Source: Dubosiella muris (lineage in GTDB: Bacteria; Bacillota_I; Bacilli_A; Erysipelotrichales; Erysipelotrichaceae). From it: a stretch of 64,000 bases of DNA. A model generated the notes under the pieces. The model saw nothing but the letters and a program-made list of their open reading frames with translations. It made no database searches and had not been told where the DNA came from. Shown piece after piece: positions 45,077 to 54,222 of this stretch. Every line of letters begins with the position of its first letter. Position 1 is the stretch's first letter. The stretch spans positions 1 to 64,000 of the forward strand of contig NZ_SRYG01000010.1 of the NCBI RefSeq assembly GCF_004793885.1. Reading direction: 5' to 3'. Position numbers and translations under genes: made by a program.

Positions 45077-45836
45077 GCCCTCTTCTCGTCTGCATCAAGC
45101 GGCATGCCTGGCACGAATCGGAAACAAGATCTTGTCGGTCTTGACGATTCTCGTGCTACTGATTGGAAGCGTGTACTGCTTTTACTGTCTTTTCGACGAT
45201 TGGAGACAATCGCAAGCCGGACTGCCTTCGCAGATGGCGAAGTTCAAGCCGGACGCCGACGATCCGCTCTCGTTTGAAGAGCTGTTGAAGCTCAATCCGG
45301 ATGTGATTGGCTGGATCACGATTGACAAAACGCATATCGACCAGCCGATCGTGCAGGGAAAAGACGATTTGGAGTACATCAACAAAGCGGCGGATGGATC
45401 GTTTTCGCTGGCGGGAGCGATCTTTCTCTCCCATTTAAACAATCCCGATCTGGACGATCCGTACAATATTTTATATGGACACCATATGAAAAACGGCGGC
45501 ATGTTTGGCGATGTGATGAAGTTTACGCAGAAAAAATATTTTGACGGGCATGTGGATGGAACCGTGCTCACGAAAGACGGCAGGGAATACCGGCTGAAGA
45601 TCTTCGCGGTGCTGGAAACCGACGCGGCCAACAGCGCGGTGTATTCCATGCGCGAAATTCACGAGCGGGACACGTCTTCTCTAGTCCGGTATTTGAAAAA
45701 GCATTCGAAATACTTTCGGGATCCAGTCGACGCTTCGCCGATGATCTTCGCGCTCAGCACATGCAACAGCGCGGAAACGGAAGGGCGGACGATCGTGTTC
45801 GCGCAAGTGGTAAAGGTGGTGGAACATGAAAAATAA
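45042..45836 (+). CDS. Class B pilus sortase (SrtC2-like)
   Basis: The protein has an N-terminal membrane helix (ILSVLTILVLLIGSVYCFY), catalytic His in LYGHHM, Cys in LSTCNS and Arg in EGRTIVF. Class B rather than class C identity fits FCT-3/4 pilus loci. The start is uncertain: ATG 45042 overlaps the pilin gene with a weak site, while TTG 45132 just before the helix follows GGAA. It should join pilins at their xPTA motifs. It overlaps the minor pilin gene by 11 nt. Confidence 0.88.
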   Translation: MRCSERRRTTNKPSSRLHQAACLARIGNKILSVLTILVLLIGSVYCFYCLFDDWRQSQAGLPSQMAKFKPDADDPLSFEELLKLNPDVIGWITIDKTHIDQPIVQGKDDLEYINKAADGSFSLAGAIFLSHLNNPDLDDPYNILYGHHMKNGGMFGDVMKFTQKKYFDGHVDGTVLTKDGREYRLKIFAVLETDAANSAVYSMREIHERDTSSLVRYLKKHSKYFRDPVDASPMIFALSTCNSAETEGRTIVFAQVVKVVEHEK

Positions 45837-46431
45837 ACTCATATCATGGATCGGCATAGGCGCGGCTTGCGTGATGATGCTTTGGGGAAGTGTGCCGGCT
45901 TATTCGTTTACGAACAAAGTCACGGTCAACATTCCCGTGGAAGTGGTGTCCACCCGCGCGCCCAAACCGAAGACGGGGGTAAAATTCACGCTGGAAGCGG
46001 TGGATGGGTCCCCTCCTCCGGCAGGCAGCGAATGTGTCGTGCTTGCCGGAACGCGTTCGGTCATGCCCGTGATCGGGTTCGACCAGCCCGGCACGTACGT
46101 GTATCGCTTGCGCGCGGCAAGCGAGGATCCGTCCAAGGCGTCAATCGAGGGCGTCAGCGATTTTCGTGTCGAGATCCTCGTGACCAATGGCGAAAACGCC
46201 TTGCGGGCGGTCGTGGTCGCCTCGGATTGGAACGCGCCGGCCGGACAGCAGGCCAAAGAAACGATTCATGTCGTGCTCGATTCCGTCGCTTTGCCCGAAG
46301 CGGCGCCAAACCGCCCGAACACCTCGGCGCATACGCAGCGGGAGATGTGGGGGTATTTGGCGTGTGGAAGCGCGCTGCTGATCCTCGTTCTCGTTTGCTG
46401 GTACCGAATGGGAAAAAAAGAAAATGGATAA
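45826..46431 (+). CDS. Minor pilin / cell-wall anchor subunit, FctB-like
   Basis: The 201-aa protein has a signal peptide (to about 27), one Ig-like domain (VNIPVEVVSTRAPKPKTG start) and a C-terminal anchor: RPNTSAHT, hydrophobic helix, RMGKKENG. Its place after the sortase matches FctB, the basal pilin. The sorting motif differs from the xPTA of the two larger pilins, which would suit attachment by a housekeeping sortase instead. AAAGGTGG precedes the ATG. Confidence 0.8.
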   Translation: MKNKLISWIGIGAACVMMLWGSVPAYSFTNKVTVNIPVEVVSTRAPKPKTGVKFTLEAVDGSPPPAGSECVVLAGTRSVMPVIGFDQPGTYVYRLRAASEDPSKASIEGVSDFRVEILVTNGENALRAVVVASDWNAPAGQQAKETIHVVLDSVALPEAAPNRPNTSAHTQREMWGYLACGSALLILVLVCWYRMGKKENG

Positions 46432-46434
46432 GCT

Positions 46435-46486
46435 TAAGCCTGATCTCATCGAAAGTTTTAAAAATGGAGATGGAGTCAGGCTTTTC
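46435..46486 (+). terminator. Pilus operon terminator
   Basis: Long imperfect stem with outer arms AAGCCTGA / TCAGGCTT, ending in T4. Confidence 0.7.
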
Positions 46487-46515
46487 CTTTGAAAGAGCAG
46501 AAAGGAGGAACCAAA

Positions 46516-47952
46516 TTGAAGTTTGAAAAGGGAAAAAAGCGCCGGACGGTTCTTTACGGTTCGGGCAGGGAGCTGCTCATCGTCTTCGTCAATCTGGCTG
46601 GCGCCACGCTGCTGGGCTCGCTGTTTTGGAAGCTCGATTTTCCGGAAACGAATATCGTCTTGCTGTATTCTTTCGCGATCTTTTTGATCGCCCGCTTTTG
46701 CGCCCATCCGATCTATGGCGTGCTAGCCGCCATCGCCGGCACGCTCATCTACAACTACTTTTTCACCGAGCCGTATTTTACGCTGAACGTGTACGATTCC
46801 ACGTGTCTGATCACGTTTATGACGATGACGATCACCTCGCTGCTCACCAGCGCGCTTGTCAGCAGCGACCAGGAGCATCTGGCGCAAACCAAGCGCAAGG
46901 AGGCGCAAGTGCGGGCACTGTATTTGCTGACAAACGAGTTGAACCAGGCGCGCGACGAGGCGCAGATCTTGGAAATCGGCACGCGGATGATTGAGCAGAC
47001 GTTTCACCAGCCGGCGCGGTTCGTTTATGGCGCCTGCTCGAGCCGGGGCTGGTGCGTCCAGGGACCGCAAAAAGAATTTGGCATGTTTTTGTTCGATGAA
47101 AAGACGCCGGCCGTGCAGCCCGACCAGGAGGAATTCGTGCGCTCGATATGCGAGTGCATGGCCATCGCGCTCGATCGGGAATACAATGTGCAAGAAAAGA
47201 TCCGTTCGCAGGAAGAGCGGATCCAGGAGCACGACCGGGCCAACTTGCTTCGTTCGATTTCGCATGATTTGCGCACGCCCCTTTCCGCGATCATGGGCAG
47301 CAGCGAGATGCTCCAACACGAGCAAAGCGGACAAGTACGCAAGCTGGCGGACGGGATTTATCAAAACGCGCGCTGGCTGTACGACCTCGTGGAAAACATC
47401 TTGATTTTGACGCGGATCAACGACGGACGGATGCAAATCCATAAACAACCGGAAGCGGTGGAGGAAGTCGTCGGCTACGCGGTGGGCCTTTTCGAAAAAA
47501 ACAATCCAAACCAGCGCGTCGACGTGCGTCTGCCAAAAGACTTCGTGATGGTGGACATGGACGCCAAGCTCATAACGCAGGTGCTTTTGAATTTGCTGGA
47601 AAACGCGCGCAAGCACACGCCGCCAGGCCAGCCCATCGAGCTGACAGTAAAGGAAACCGACCGGGAGGTGCGCTTTTGCGTCGCGGACCATGGTGCGGGA
47701 ATTCGCGCGCAGGACATGGAGCACGTGTTTGAAATGTTTTACACGCAAGCGGGGCAGGCGGTTGACGCCCACCGCGGCGTGGGGCTTGGACTGACGATTT
47801 GCGAAAGCATCGTCAAGGCCCATGGCGGTTGGATCAAGGCGGAAAACCGCGCGTCGGGCCAGGGCGCCATGCTGACATTCGCGCTCAAAAAGAAAGGAGA
47901 AAACGACCATGGAAACGAACAATCCCAAGACGGTGCTCATTGTCGAGGATGA
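46516..47952 (+). CDS. KdpD-like sensor histidine kinase (DUF4118 type)
   Basis: The 478-aa protein has three or four membrane helices of the KdpD DUF4118 type (about 15-110), a GAF-like linker, HisKA with SISHDLRTPLSAI and HATPase with LLENARKHTPP, ADHGAGI and GVGLGLTI. It lacks the large N-terminal Kdp/UspA region of KdpD. TTG 46516 is chosen because AAAGGAGG lies 7 nt upstream. It overlaps the response regulator gene, and potassium uptake genes follow, so it probably controls them. Confidence 0.88.
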   Translation: MKFEKGKKRRTVLYGSGRELLIVFVNLAGATLLGSLFWKLDFPETNIVLLYSFAIFLIARFCAHPIYGVLAAIAGTLIYNYFFTEPYFTLNVYDSTCLITFMTMTITSLLTSALVSSDQEHLAQTKRKEAQVRALYLLTNELNQARDEAQILEIGTRMIEQTFHQPARFVYGACSSRGWCVQGPQKEFGMFLFDEKTPAVQPDQEEFVRSICECMAIALDREYNVQEKIRSQEERIQEHDRANLLRSISHDLRTPLSAIMGSSEMLQHEQSGQVRKLADGIYQNARWLYDLVENILILTRINDGRMQIHKQPEAVEEVVGYAVGLFEKNNPNQRVDVRLPKDFVMVDMDAKLITQVLLNLLENARKHTPPGQPIELTVKETDREVRFCVADHGAGIRAQDMEHVFEMFYTQAGQAVDAHRGVGLGLTICESIVKAHGGWIKAENRASGQGAMLTFALKKKGENDHGNEQSQDGAHCRG

Positions 47953-48598
47953 CGCCCAAATCGCCGGTTTCGTGCAATACGCCTGCGAGCAAAACGGCTA
48001 CCGGGTGCTTTGCGCCAGCGATGGCGAACAGGGACTGGCGCTGTTTTTTTCACAGCGGCCGGATTTGATTTTGCTGGATTTAGGCTTGCCGGACATGGAT
48101 GGCCTGCAAGTGCTGGAAGGCGTGCGCGCCGCCTCTTCGGTTCCGGTGCTCATTTTATCGGCACGCGACCAGGAGCAGGAAAAAGTCAAGGCGCTGGACG
48201 CGGGGGCGGACGACTACTTGACGAAGCCGTTTTCGGTGTCGGAGCTTTTGGCCCGCCTGCGGGTGGCGCTGCGGCACGCCCAGCCCGATGGACGAAAAAT
48301 ATATCGGGCCGGCGATTTGCGAGTGGATCCCTCGCGTCACGACATCGAGCTGGAGGGACGGCCGATTCATTTGACGCCGCTGGAATACAAGCTGCTGCTC
48401 GTTTTGTTTGAGAACCAGGGCAGCCTGATGACGACGCAATCCATTATCAAAGCGGTGTATGGTCCGTATTACGGGACGGACACGCGGGCGCTGCGGACGT
48501 TGATGGCTTCGCTGCGGCGGAAAATTGAGAAAAACCCCGCGAAGCCGGAATACATTTTTACGGAAATCGGCATCGGCTATCGCTTGCGCGGCGAGTAG
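47909..48598 (+). CDS. KdpE-like OmpR-family response regulator
   Basis: The 229-aa protein has a receiver domain (VEDDAQI, phospho-Asp in LLDLGLPD, Lys in LTKPFS) and an OmpR winged helix (LTPLEYKLLLVLFENQG, IGIGYRLRGE). AAAGGAGA precedes the ATG inside the kinase gene. Three direct CTCACAC repeats lie right after its stop, upstream of the next gene, and are likely binding sites. Confidence 0.93.
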   Translation: METNNPKTVLIVEDDAQIAGFVQYACEQNGYRVLCASDGEQGLALFFSQRPDLILLDLGLPDMDGLQVLEGVRAASSVPVLILSARDQEQEKVKALDAGADDYLTKPFSVSELLARLRVALRHAQPDGRKIYRAGDLRVDPSRHDIELEGRPIHLTPLEYKLLLVLFENQGSLMTTQSIIKAVYGPYYGTDTRALRTLMASLRRKIEKNPAKPEYIFTEIGIGYRLRGE

Positions 48599-48612
48599 AA
48601 AAGCCGGATTTC

Positions 48613-48676
48613 CTCACACGATTCTCACACGCGGATTGGATTCCTCACACCCTCCTTATACGTTTTGGCGTATAAC
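48613..48676 (+). promoter_or_regulatory. Candidate response-regulator operator and promoter
   Basis: CTCACAC occurs at 48613, 48624 and 48644 (offsets 11 and 20 bp, near helical phase). It is followed by a perfect inverted repeat TTATACG-N6-CGTATAA (48656-48675) whose right arm overlaps a -10 (TATAAC). No -35 is seen, which suits activation by a bound OmpR-family regulator. Confidence 0.6.
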
Positions 48677-48703
48677 AAAGGTACAAACAAGGAGGAACAA
48701 ATC

Positions 48704-49102
48704 ATGAAAACGAGAAAATTGAAAACAAAAGAACAAAACGCATTGGAAGAATTGTGTCAAACGGTTCAATCGTTCATCGAGCAGGGCCGCCTTGACGAGG
48801 CGGAAGGAAAGATCACGGAAGCCATGCTTTGGTATCCGCATTCGGCCATTCCGCACAACTTGATGGGAATCGAACAAGAATACCGCGGAGCCCACCAGCG
48901 GGCCCTTCGTCATTTTACAGCGGCTTTGGCTTTGGAGCCTGACTACGCGCCGGCGCAGGAAAACCTGCATCGGTGCAGCGCCGTGTACGACAGAAAGCGG
49001 AACCGATACATTTATTGCGACAATCAACGGAAAACAAAAGAGCGGTCATTGCTTGGCGTGGATTTGGCGGGCATGAATCGCGTGATGGATTGTTTTTCGT
49101 AG
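48704..49102 (+). CDS. Small TPR-containing protein
   Basis: The 132-aa cytosolic protein has one clear tetratricopeptide pair (GRLDEAEGKITEAMLWYP and HQRALRHFTAALALEPDYAPA) and a polar C-terminus. AAGGAGG precedes ATG 48704. It is the first gene after the regulator's operator region and leads into the trkA-trkA-trkH set 13 bp later. A scaffold role in potassium uptake control is possible but not shown. Confidence 0.75.
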   Translation: MKTRKLKTKEQNALEELCQTVQSFIEQGRLDEAEGKITEAMLWYPHSAIPHNLMGIEQEYRGAHQRALRHFTAALALEPDYAPAQENLHRCSAVYDRKRNRYIYCDNQRKTKERSLLGVDLAGMNRVMDCFS

Positions 49103-49115
49103 AAAGGAGATTACA

Positions 49116-49559
49116 ATGCGAAATCAAAAGCAATCATTTTACACTATTATTATTGGCTGCGGACGCCTGGGAGCCACGCTTGCCGACGCTTTGTCGGCGC
49201 AAGGCAAAGACGTGACAATCGTCGACAAGTCGCAAAGCGCCTTCCGCAAGCTGTCTTGCGGTTTTGCCGGAATGACAAAGCTTGGTAATGGATTGAATTT
49301 GGACACGCTGTCCGAAATCGAGATGGCGCACGCCGACGAGGTGCTAGTCGTGACGGACAACGACAATGTGAATGTGATGATCGCGCAAATGGCGCAAACG
49401 ATTTACCATGTCGACCACGTGGTGGCGCGGTTGTATGATCCGGATAAGAAAGTCATCATGCAAAACGCCGGCATGGACGTGGTTTGTCCATGCGAGCTTT
49501 CTTTCGCGGCGATGCAGGCTTTCATCGAGCCTGGAAAGGAGACGAGTCATGCGGCGTAA
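49116..49559 (+). CDS. TrkA-type potassium uptake regulatory protein, N-domain only
   Basis: The 147-aa protein is a single RCK N-domain with a Rossmann nucleotide site (IIIGCGRLGATLAD) and acidic strand end (VTIVDKS). It lacks the TrkA-C domain. It is paired with a second TrkA protein that has both domains, so the two together resemble a split TrkA. AAAGGAG precedes the ATG. It overlaps the next gene by 11 nt. Confidence 0.88.
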   Translation: MRNQKQSFYTIIIGCGRLGATLADALSAQGKDVTIVDKSQSAFRKLSCGFAGMTKLGNGLNLDTLSEIEMAHADEVLVVTDNDNVNVMIAQMAQTIYHVDHVVARLYDPDKKVIMQNAGMDVVCPCELSFAAMQAFIEPGKETSHAA

Positions 49560-50226
49560 AGTAGTGATTGCCGGCGGCCGCAGCAAGGCGCGTTCGCTGG
49601 CGCTGTCGATGTTAAAACAAGGATATGAAGTCACTTTGATCAACTTGTCCCACCAGGACTGCATGGAACTGGCGATGATCGAGTCTTTGACGGTAATCGA
49701 AGGGGACGCCACGAAGCCATACGTGCTCGAAGACGCGGGCATCGAAGGCTTTGACGTGGCGATCGCGCTCAACACGAAAGACGAGGACAATCTGGTCATT
49801 TGCGAATTGTGCAAAACGCTGTTCCGGGTGAAAAAAACCGTTTCGCTCGTGAACGATCCGAAAAAGCAGGATTTCTTTTTGAAGCGCGGCGTCGATCACG
49901 TGATTTGCGCGCTGGAAGAGCTGGCAGAGCTCATACGGCAGCAGGCGTCGGTTGAAGAGATCAAGCGCGTCAGCGCGCCGAAAACCGACGCGTTGCACAT
50001 CGAGGAAGTGACGATTCCGAAAAACGCGTGGTGTATCGACAAGCCGATTTGCGCGCTCGGTTTGCCAGACGACGTCATCGTTGCGTGCATCAACCGGCGT
50101 CACGACACGATCATTCCTAACGGCAGCACGCAGCTGAAGGCGAAAGACCGGCTCGTCGTGCTGACGACGGAAAACGAGAAAAGCGCGATCCGGATCTTGA
50201 CGGAGAAAAACGGATATGGCGAGTAG
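49549..50226 (+). CDS. TrkA-type potassium uptake regulatory protein (N + C domains)
   Basis: The 225-aa protein has an RCK N-domain (about 1-130) with a degenerate nucleotide loop (VIAGGRSKARSLA) and a TrkA-C domain (about 140-220, KAKDRLVVLTT). It probably forms the cytosolic gating ring of the TrkH channel with the preceding protein. AAAGGAG precedes ATG 49549. It overlaps trkH by 11 nt. Confidence 0.88.
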   Translation: MRRKVVIAGGRSKARSLALSMLKQGYEVTLINLSHQDCMELAMIESLTVIEGDATKPYVLEDAGIEGFDVAIALNTKDEDNLVICELCKTLFRVKKTVSLVNDPKKQDFFLKRGVDHVICALEELAELIRQQASVEEIKRVSAPKTDALHIEEVTIPKNAWCIDKPICALGLPDDVIVACINRRHDTIIPNGSTQLKAKDRLVVLTTENEKSAIRILTEKNGYGE

Positions 50227-51697
50227 ACTGACAAAGTATTCGCTGCCCGGACGGATCATGATGCTCGTAGGGCTTCTCGTTTCCTTTCCAATCGTGCTTG
50301 CTCCGTTTTTGGAAAACGGCTTGCGCGAGGCGGTTTGGTTTCTCGTGCCTGGCGCGGGATCGGTCGCTTTGGGTATGCTCGTATGCGCCTTCTGGCGCCA
50401 AGACGGGACGATGGATACGGCGTGGCGGCCGACGTTGCAGCGGACGAGTTTGACGGTGCTCTTCGCCTGGGTTTGGGGAATCCTCGTAGGCTCGCTTCCG
50501 TTTTTGTTTGGTATGGGCCTGACGCCGGTGCAGGCGCTTTTTGAATCGGTGAGCGGCTGGACGACGACGGGACTTTCGGTCATCGACGTGACGAAGTGTT
50601 CCGATTTATTTTTGTTTTATCGCAGCTTCATCCAGTTTTGTGGCGGCTTGGGCTTCGTGGCGGTGATGATGGTCATCGTGGTGGAGAAGCAGTCGATGAG
50701 CTTGTACAACGCGGAAGGCCATTCCGATCAAATCAAGCCGAACTTGAAAAAGAGCGCGCAGGCGATCGGATTGATGTACTGCGGCTTTTTGCTGGCGGGA
50801 ACGATCGCGTACCGCCTGGTGGGGATGTCGTGGTTCGATGGCGTCAACCACGCGATGTGCGCGCTGTCGACGGGTGGCTTTTCGACGCGTCTCAACAGCA
50901 TTGGCGAGTACGAGTCGGTAGCGATCGACATCGTGACCATCGTTTTGATGCTCATTGGAACGACGAATTTCGCGGCGCTGATGCTGCTGGTCAAAGGGAA
51001 ATGGAAAAAGTTCTCGAAAATCAGCGAGGTGCGGTTCATGGCGGTGGTTTTGCTCGTGGTCATTCCGATGATGACGGTTTCGCTTTCGAACGCGTTCCAG
51101 CTTTCGCTTTGGGACGGCTTCAAGCACGCGGCGTTCGACTCCGTGTCGGCGCTTTCGACAAGCGGGTTCTCGTCGATGGCTTACGACGCGTGGCCGCCAT
51201 TCGCGATTGGCTTGATGATCGTGCTGATGCTGTTTGGCGGCGGGGCCGGATCGACGGCGGGCGGCATCAAGCTGAACCGGGTGTATTTGATGCTACGCTT
51301 TGCCAAAGACCATATGCGGGCGATGGTGTCGAACAAGCGCCAGGTGCATGTGTCGTACTATGAAACGGCGCAAGGAAAAACGGCGATCGACGAATCGCTC
51401 AAGGATGGCACGACGACGTTTGTGACCGTGTACTTTTGCCTGTTTCTGGTCGGCTCGCTGCTGATTACGCTAACGGCGGGCTGCGGCTTGACGGAGGGGA
51501 TGTTCGAGTTCGCCTCCTCGCTTGGAACGGTTGGCTTGTCGATTGGCTTGACGAATCCGGCGACCGCGGCACCGGTTTTGCTGGTGGAAATGTTTGGCAT
51601 GGTGTTTGGCCGGCTGGAAATCTTCCTGATTTTTACAGGTTTGTTTTGCGGCTGGAACGTCATCCGGTCGGCTTTTTCGAAAAGAGTCGGCGGATAA
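50216..51697 (+). CDS. TrkH-family potassium uptake membrane subunit
   Basis: The 493-aa protein has the four M1-P-M2 repeats of the Trk/Ktr superfamily; pore loops include SGWTTTGLSV, LSTGGFSTR, LSTSGFSSM and SSLGTVGLS. It moves K+ inward, with TrkA proteins as regulators. It ends a compact operon and is followed by a terminator. Control by the KdpDE-like system just upstream is likely. Confidence 0.93.
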   Translation: MASRLTKYSLPGRIMMLVGLLVSFPIVLAPFLENGLREAVWFLVPGAGSVALGMLVCAFWRQDGTMDTAWRPTLQRTSLTVLFAWVWGILVGSLPFLFGMGLTPVQALFESVSGWTTTGLSVIDVTKCSDLFLFYRSFIQFCGGLGFVAVMMVIVVEKQSMSLYNAEGHSDQIKPNLKKSAQAIGLMYCGFLLAGTIAYRLVGMSWFDGVNHAMCALSTGGFSTRLNSIGEYESVAIDIVTIVLMLIGTTNFAALMLLVKGKWKKFSKISEVRFMAVVLLVVIPMMTVSLSNAFQLSLWDGFKHAAFDSVSALSTSGFSSMAYDAWPPFAIGLMIVLMLFGGGAGSTAGGIKLNRVYLMLRFAKDHMRAMVSNKRQVHVSYYETAQGKTAIDESLKDGTTTFVTVYFCLFLVGSLLITLTAGCGLTEGMFEFASSLGTVGLSIGLTNPATAAPVLLVEMFGMVFGRLEIFLIFTGLFCGWNVIRSAFSKRVGG

Positions 51698-51700
51698 AGA

Positions 51701-51730
51701 ATTCCGGGAAACACATCCCGGGATTTTTTT
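51701..51730 (+). terminator. trkH terminator
   Basis: The stem TCCGGG / CCCGGGA is followed by T7. Confidence 0.85.
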
Positions 51731-51816
51731 GTGGTTTCAAACCGTTCGCTGCCGGCTTGGAATTTGGCGGGTCAGCACGTATAATGGATAGGACGAATAC
51801 GAGAGGAGGGATACGA

Positions 51817-53910
51817 TTGCCCAAGAAACAAATGAAAAAAGTAAAGAAGCACACGTTTCGGTTTTCCGGCGCGGCGCCGGATGTCGATCGTTCGGTGTCG
51901 AAGCGGATCATCGTGTTCGCCAGCGTGATTGGCGGCGTGTTTCTTGTTTTACTATGCAGACTTGTGTATCTTCAAGTGTTTTCCTATCACGACTATGTGG
52001 TGAAAAAGGACGACTACACGTCGATCCTTCAATATACGAGCGCGCCGCGGGGACAGATTTACGACTGCAAAGGCCGGGTGCTGGCGAAAACCGTTGTCTC
52101 GCACAACATCGTCTTTACGTCGCCCAACAACATGACGACGGAGGATTATTTGATTTACGCCAACCGGCTGGCTACGGTGTTTGACGTCAAGCTGGACGAC
52201 TTTTCGCTGCAGGCGAAAAAAGAGGCGTATATCGCCTGGAAAAACATGCTGGACGCCGACGATCCCGGGTACGCGGGAAACAACTTCCTGACGGAAAAGG
52301 AGCGGGTGGCGTACACCAGCGGCATGTGGGGATCGGACGCGGAATCGCGGAAGTACTCGATTTTGATGTCGCGGATCAGCGAGGAGGACCTGAAGGAAAT
52401 GGGTGACGACGAGTTGAAAACGTATGTCATTTATTCGCGGATGGTTTCGAATCTTTCGACCGGGCAGGAAAGCGTCATTTTGGAAGACGTGCCGGACGAG
52501 GATGTGGCGTATCTTGTCGAGCATAAAACCGAGTTTCCGGGGTTCGATGTGGATTTTGGCGGCTGGAAGCGGGAATACCCGTATGGGGAAACGCTTTCGG
52601 ACGTTCTCGGGCGCGTGTCCACGAGCACGGAAGGCTTGCCGGCCGAGTCGAAGGAATACTACTTGTCGAAGGGCTACCAGCTCAACGCGCCGGTCGGGGT
52701 GTCGGGACTGGAATACCAGTACAACGATATTTTGGCGGGCACCGAGGAAATTTCGAAGATCACGTACGATTCGAACGGCCTGGCGCTTAAGGAAACCGTG
52801 CAGAGCGCGCGAAAAGGCAACGACATCGTGATTTCGGTCGATATCGACTTGCAGCTGACGATGGACGACACGGTAAAAAACGTATTGCAGGCTAACGCCG
52901 GCACGCGGAACCGGGAAAACTTCACGTCGCTGTTTATGTGCACGATGAATCCAAACGATGGCTCGGTGCTGGCGCTTTCGGGGTATCAAATCGACCTGGA
53001 AACGAGAAAGATGACGTATTTCGCGTCGGGCAACTATGTGTCGCTGGCCAACCCGGGATCGTGCATCAAGGGCGCGACGGTGTACATGGGCTTGAGCGAA
53101 GGCGTCGTGAAGCCGGGCGAGACGATCATGGACGAGGTCATGAATATCAACGGCGAGGAATTCGGCTCGTTTGAAAACCACGGGCCGGTCAACGACGTGT
53201 CCGCTTTGGAAGTGTCGAGTAACGTGTACATGTTCCATGTCGCGATCCGGCTTGGCGGGGACACGTACCGGGAAGGAAAGCCGCTGGCGATTGGCGATGT
53301 GCAAGGCACGTTCAACAAGATGCGGCGCTATTACTCGATGTTTGGCCTTGGCAACAAAACCGGCCTCGACATTCCGGGCGAGGTGCAGGGCTACATGGGC
53401 GCGATCATGAATCCGGGCCAGCTGCTCAACTACTCGATTGGCCAGCTCGATATGTATACACCGATGCAGCTGCTACAATACGTGTCGGTCATCGCGACTG
53501 GCGGCGATATGTACGGGCCGCACTTTTTGGAGTATGCCAAGGAAGTGGGCGGCTCGCAAATTTTCGACGTGTACGGAAAGCGTCTGGAAGCGGTGCTTCC
53601 GGAACAAAACGACGCGTATTTGGATCGGGTCAAAGAAGGGTTCCGGGCTTGTGTGACGTCGGGCAACTGCGGCAACGCGCTCAAGGACATGGAGCAGCCG
53701 ATGGCGGCCAAAACCGGCACGGCGGAAGTGGAGAGCGTGTGGACGACGGCGAACCTGCTTGGGTTTGGCCCGTACGACGATCCGAAAGTGGCGTTCGCGT
53801 GCGTGTCGCCGACGTCGTCGGTCAACAACGAGAGCGTCGCGGACAACATTTGCGGCTCTTCGGTTGTCGGACCGGTGCTGGACAAATATTTCGAATTGTA
53901 TCCGCAGTAA
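51817..53910 (+). CDS. Class B penicillin-binding protein (PBP2/FtsI type transpeptidase)
   Basis: The 697-aa protein has a short cytosolic start, one membrane helix (about 32-52), a PBP dimerisation domain and a transpeptidase domain with SxxK (GSCIKGA), SxN (VSSNVYM) and KTG (AKTGTAE). It crosslinks peptidoglycan stem peptides. TTG 51817 is chosen because AGGAGG lies 7 nt upstream; ATG 51832 is farther from it. It is not in a dcw cluster, so division versus elongation role is undecided. Confidence 0.9.
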   Translation: MPKKQMKKVKKHTFRFSGAAPDVDRSVSKRIIVFASVIGGVFLVLLCRLVYLQVFSYHDYVVKKDDYTSILQYTSAPRGQIYDCKGRVLAKTVVSHNIVFTSPNNMTTEDYLIYANRLATVFDVKLDDFSLQAKKEAYIAWKNMLDADDPGYAGNNFLTEKERVAYTSGMWGSDAESRKYSILMSRISEEDLKEMGDDELKTYVIYSRMVSNLSTGQESVILEDVPDEDVAYLVEHKTEFPGFDVDFGGWKREYPYGETLSDVLGRVSTSTEGLPAESKEYYLSKGYQLNAPVGVSGLEYQYNDILAGTEEISKITYDSNGLALKETVQSARKGNDIVISVDIDLQLTMDDTVKNVLQANAGTRNRENFTSLFMCTMNPNDGSVLALSGYQIDLETRKMTYFASGNYVSLANPGSCIKGATVYMGLSEGVVKPGETIMDEVMNINGEEFGSFENHGPVNDVSALEVSSNVYMFHVAIRLGGDTYREGKPLAIGDVQGTFNKMRRYYSMFGLGNKTGLDIPGEVQGYMGAIMNPGQLLNYSIGQLDMYTPMQLLQYVSVIATGGDMYGPHFLEYAKEVGGSQIFDVYGKRLEAVLPEQNDAYLDRVKEGFRACVTSGNCGNALKDMEQPMAAKTGTAEVESVWTTANLLGFGPYDDPKVAFACVSPTSSVNNESVADNICGSSVVGPVLDKYFELYPQ

Positions 53911-53949
53911 AGTTTGCGTCTTGATTTGTCGCGTTCTTTGACGTTCTCC

Positions 53950-53979
53950 TTGCCAAGGAAACCGGGACTGTGGTATCAT
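53950..53979 (+). promoter_or_regulatory. rpmG promoter
   Basis: TTGCCA (53950-53955), an 18-bp spacer and extended -10 TGGTATCAT (hexamer 53974-53979). Confidence 0.65.
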
Positions 53980-54006
53980 TTTGAAGTAATGTGAGGAGGA
54001 CCGACC

Positions 54007-54156
54007 ATGAGAGATCGTATAACGTTTAAATGTTCTGTTTGTGGTGAAGAAAACTACATTGGTACACGTAACAAGAAAAAACATCCTGAACGTATGACAG
54101 TCAATAAGTATTGCCCGAAATGCAATCAAAAAACTGAGCACAAGGAGAAACGATAA
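54007..54156 (+). CDS. rpmG: Ribosomal protein bL33
   Basis: The 49-aa protein (MRDRITFKCSVCGEENYI start) is ribosomal L33 of the zinc-binding form, with CxxC pairs at Cys9/Cys12 and Cys37/Cys40. GAGGAGG precedes the ATG. It has its own promoter and terminator. Unusually it is not beside secE/nusG, though Firmicutes often carry several rpmG copies. Confidence 0.95.
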   Translation: MRDRITFKCSVCGEENYIGTRNKKKHPERMTVNKYCPKCNQKTEHKEKR

Positions 54157-54158
54157 AA

Positions 54159-54182
54159 AAGGCCGGAAAACGGTCTTTTTTA
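54159..54182 (+). terminator. rpmG terminator
   Basis: The stem GGCCG / CGGTC (one G-T pair) is followed by T6. Confidence 0.7.
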
Positions 54183-54222
54183 TTCGGATTCCAAGTTGCT
54201 CGAAGGAAACGAGGAAATAGAA

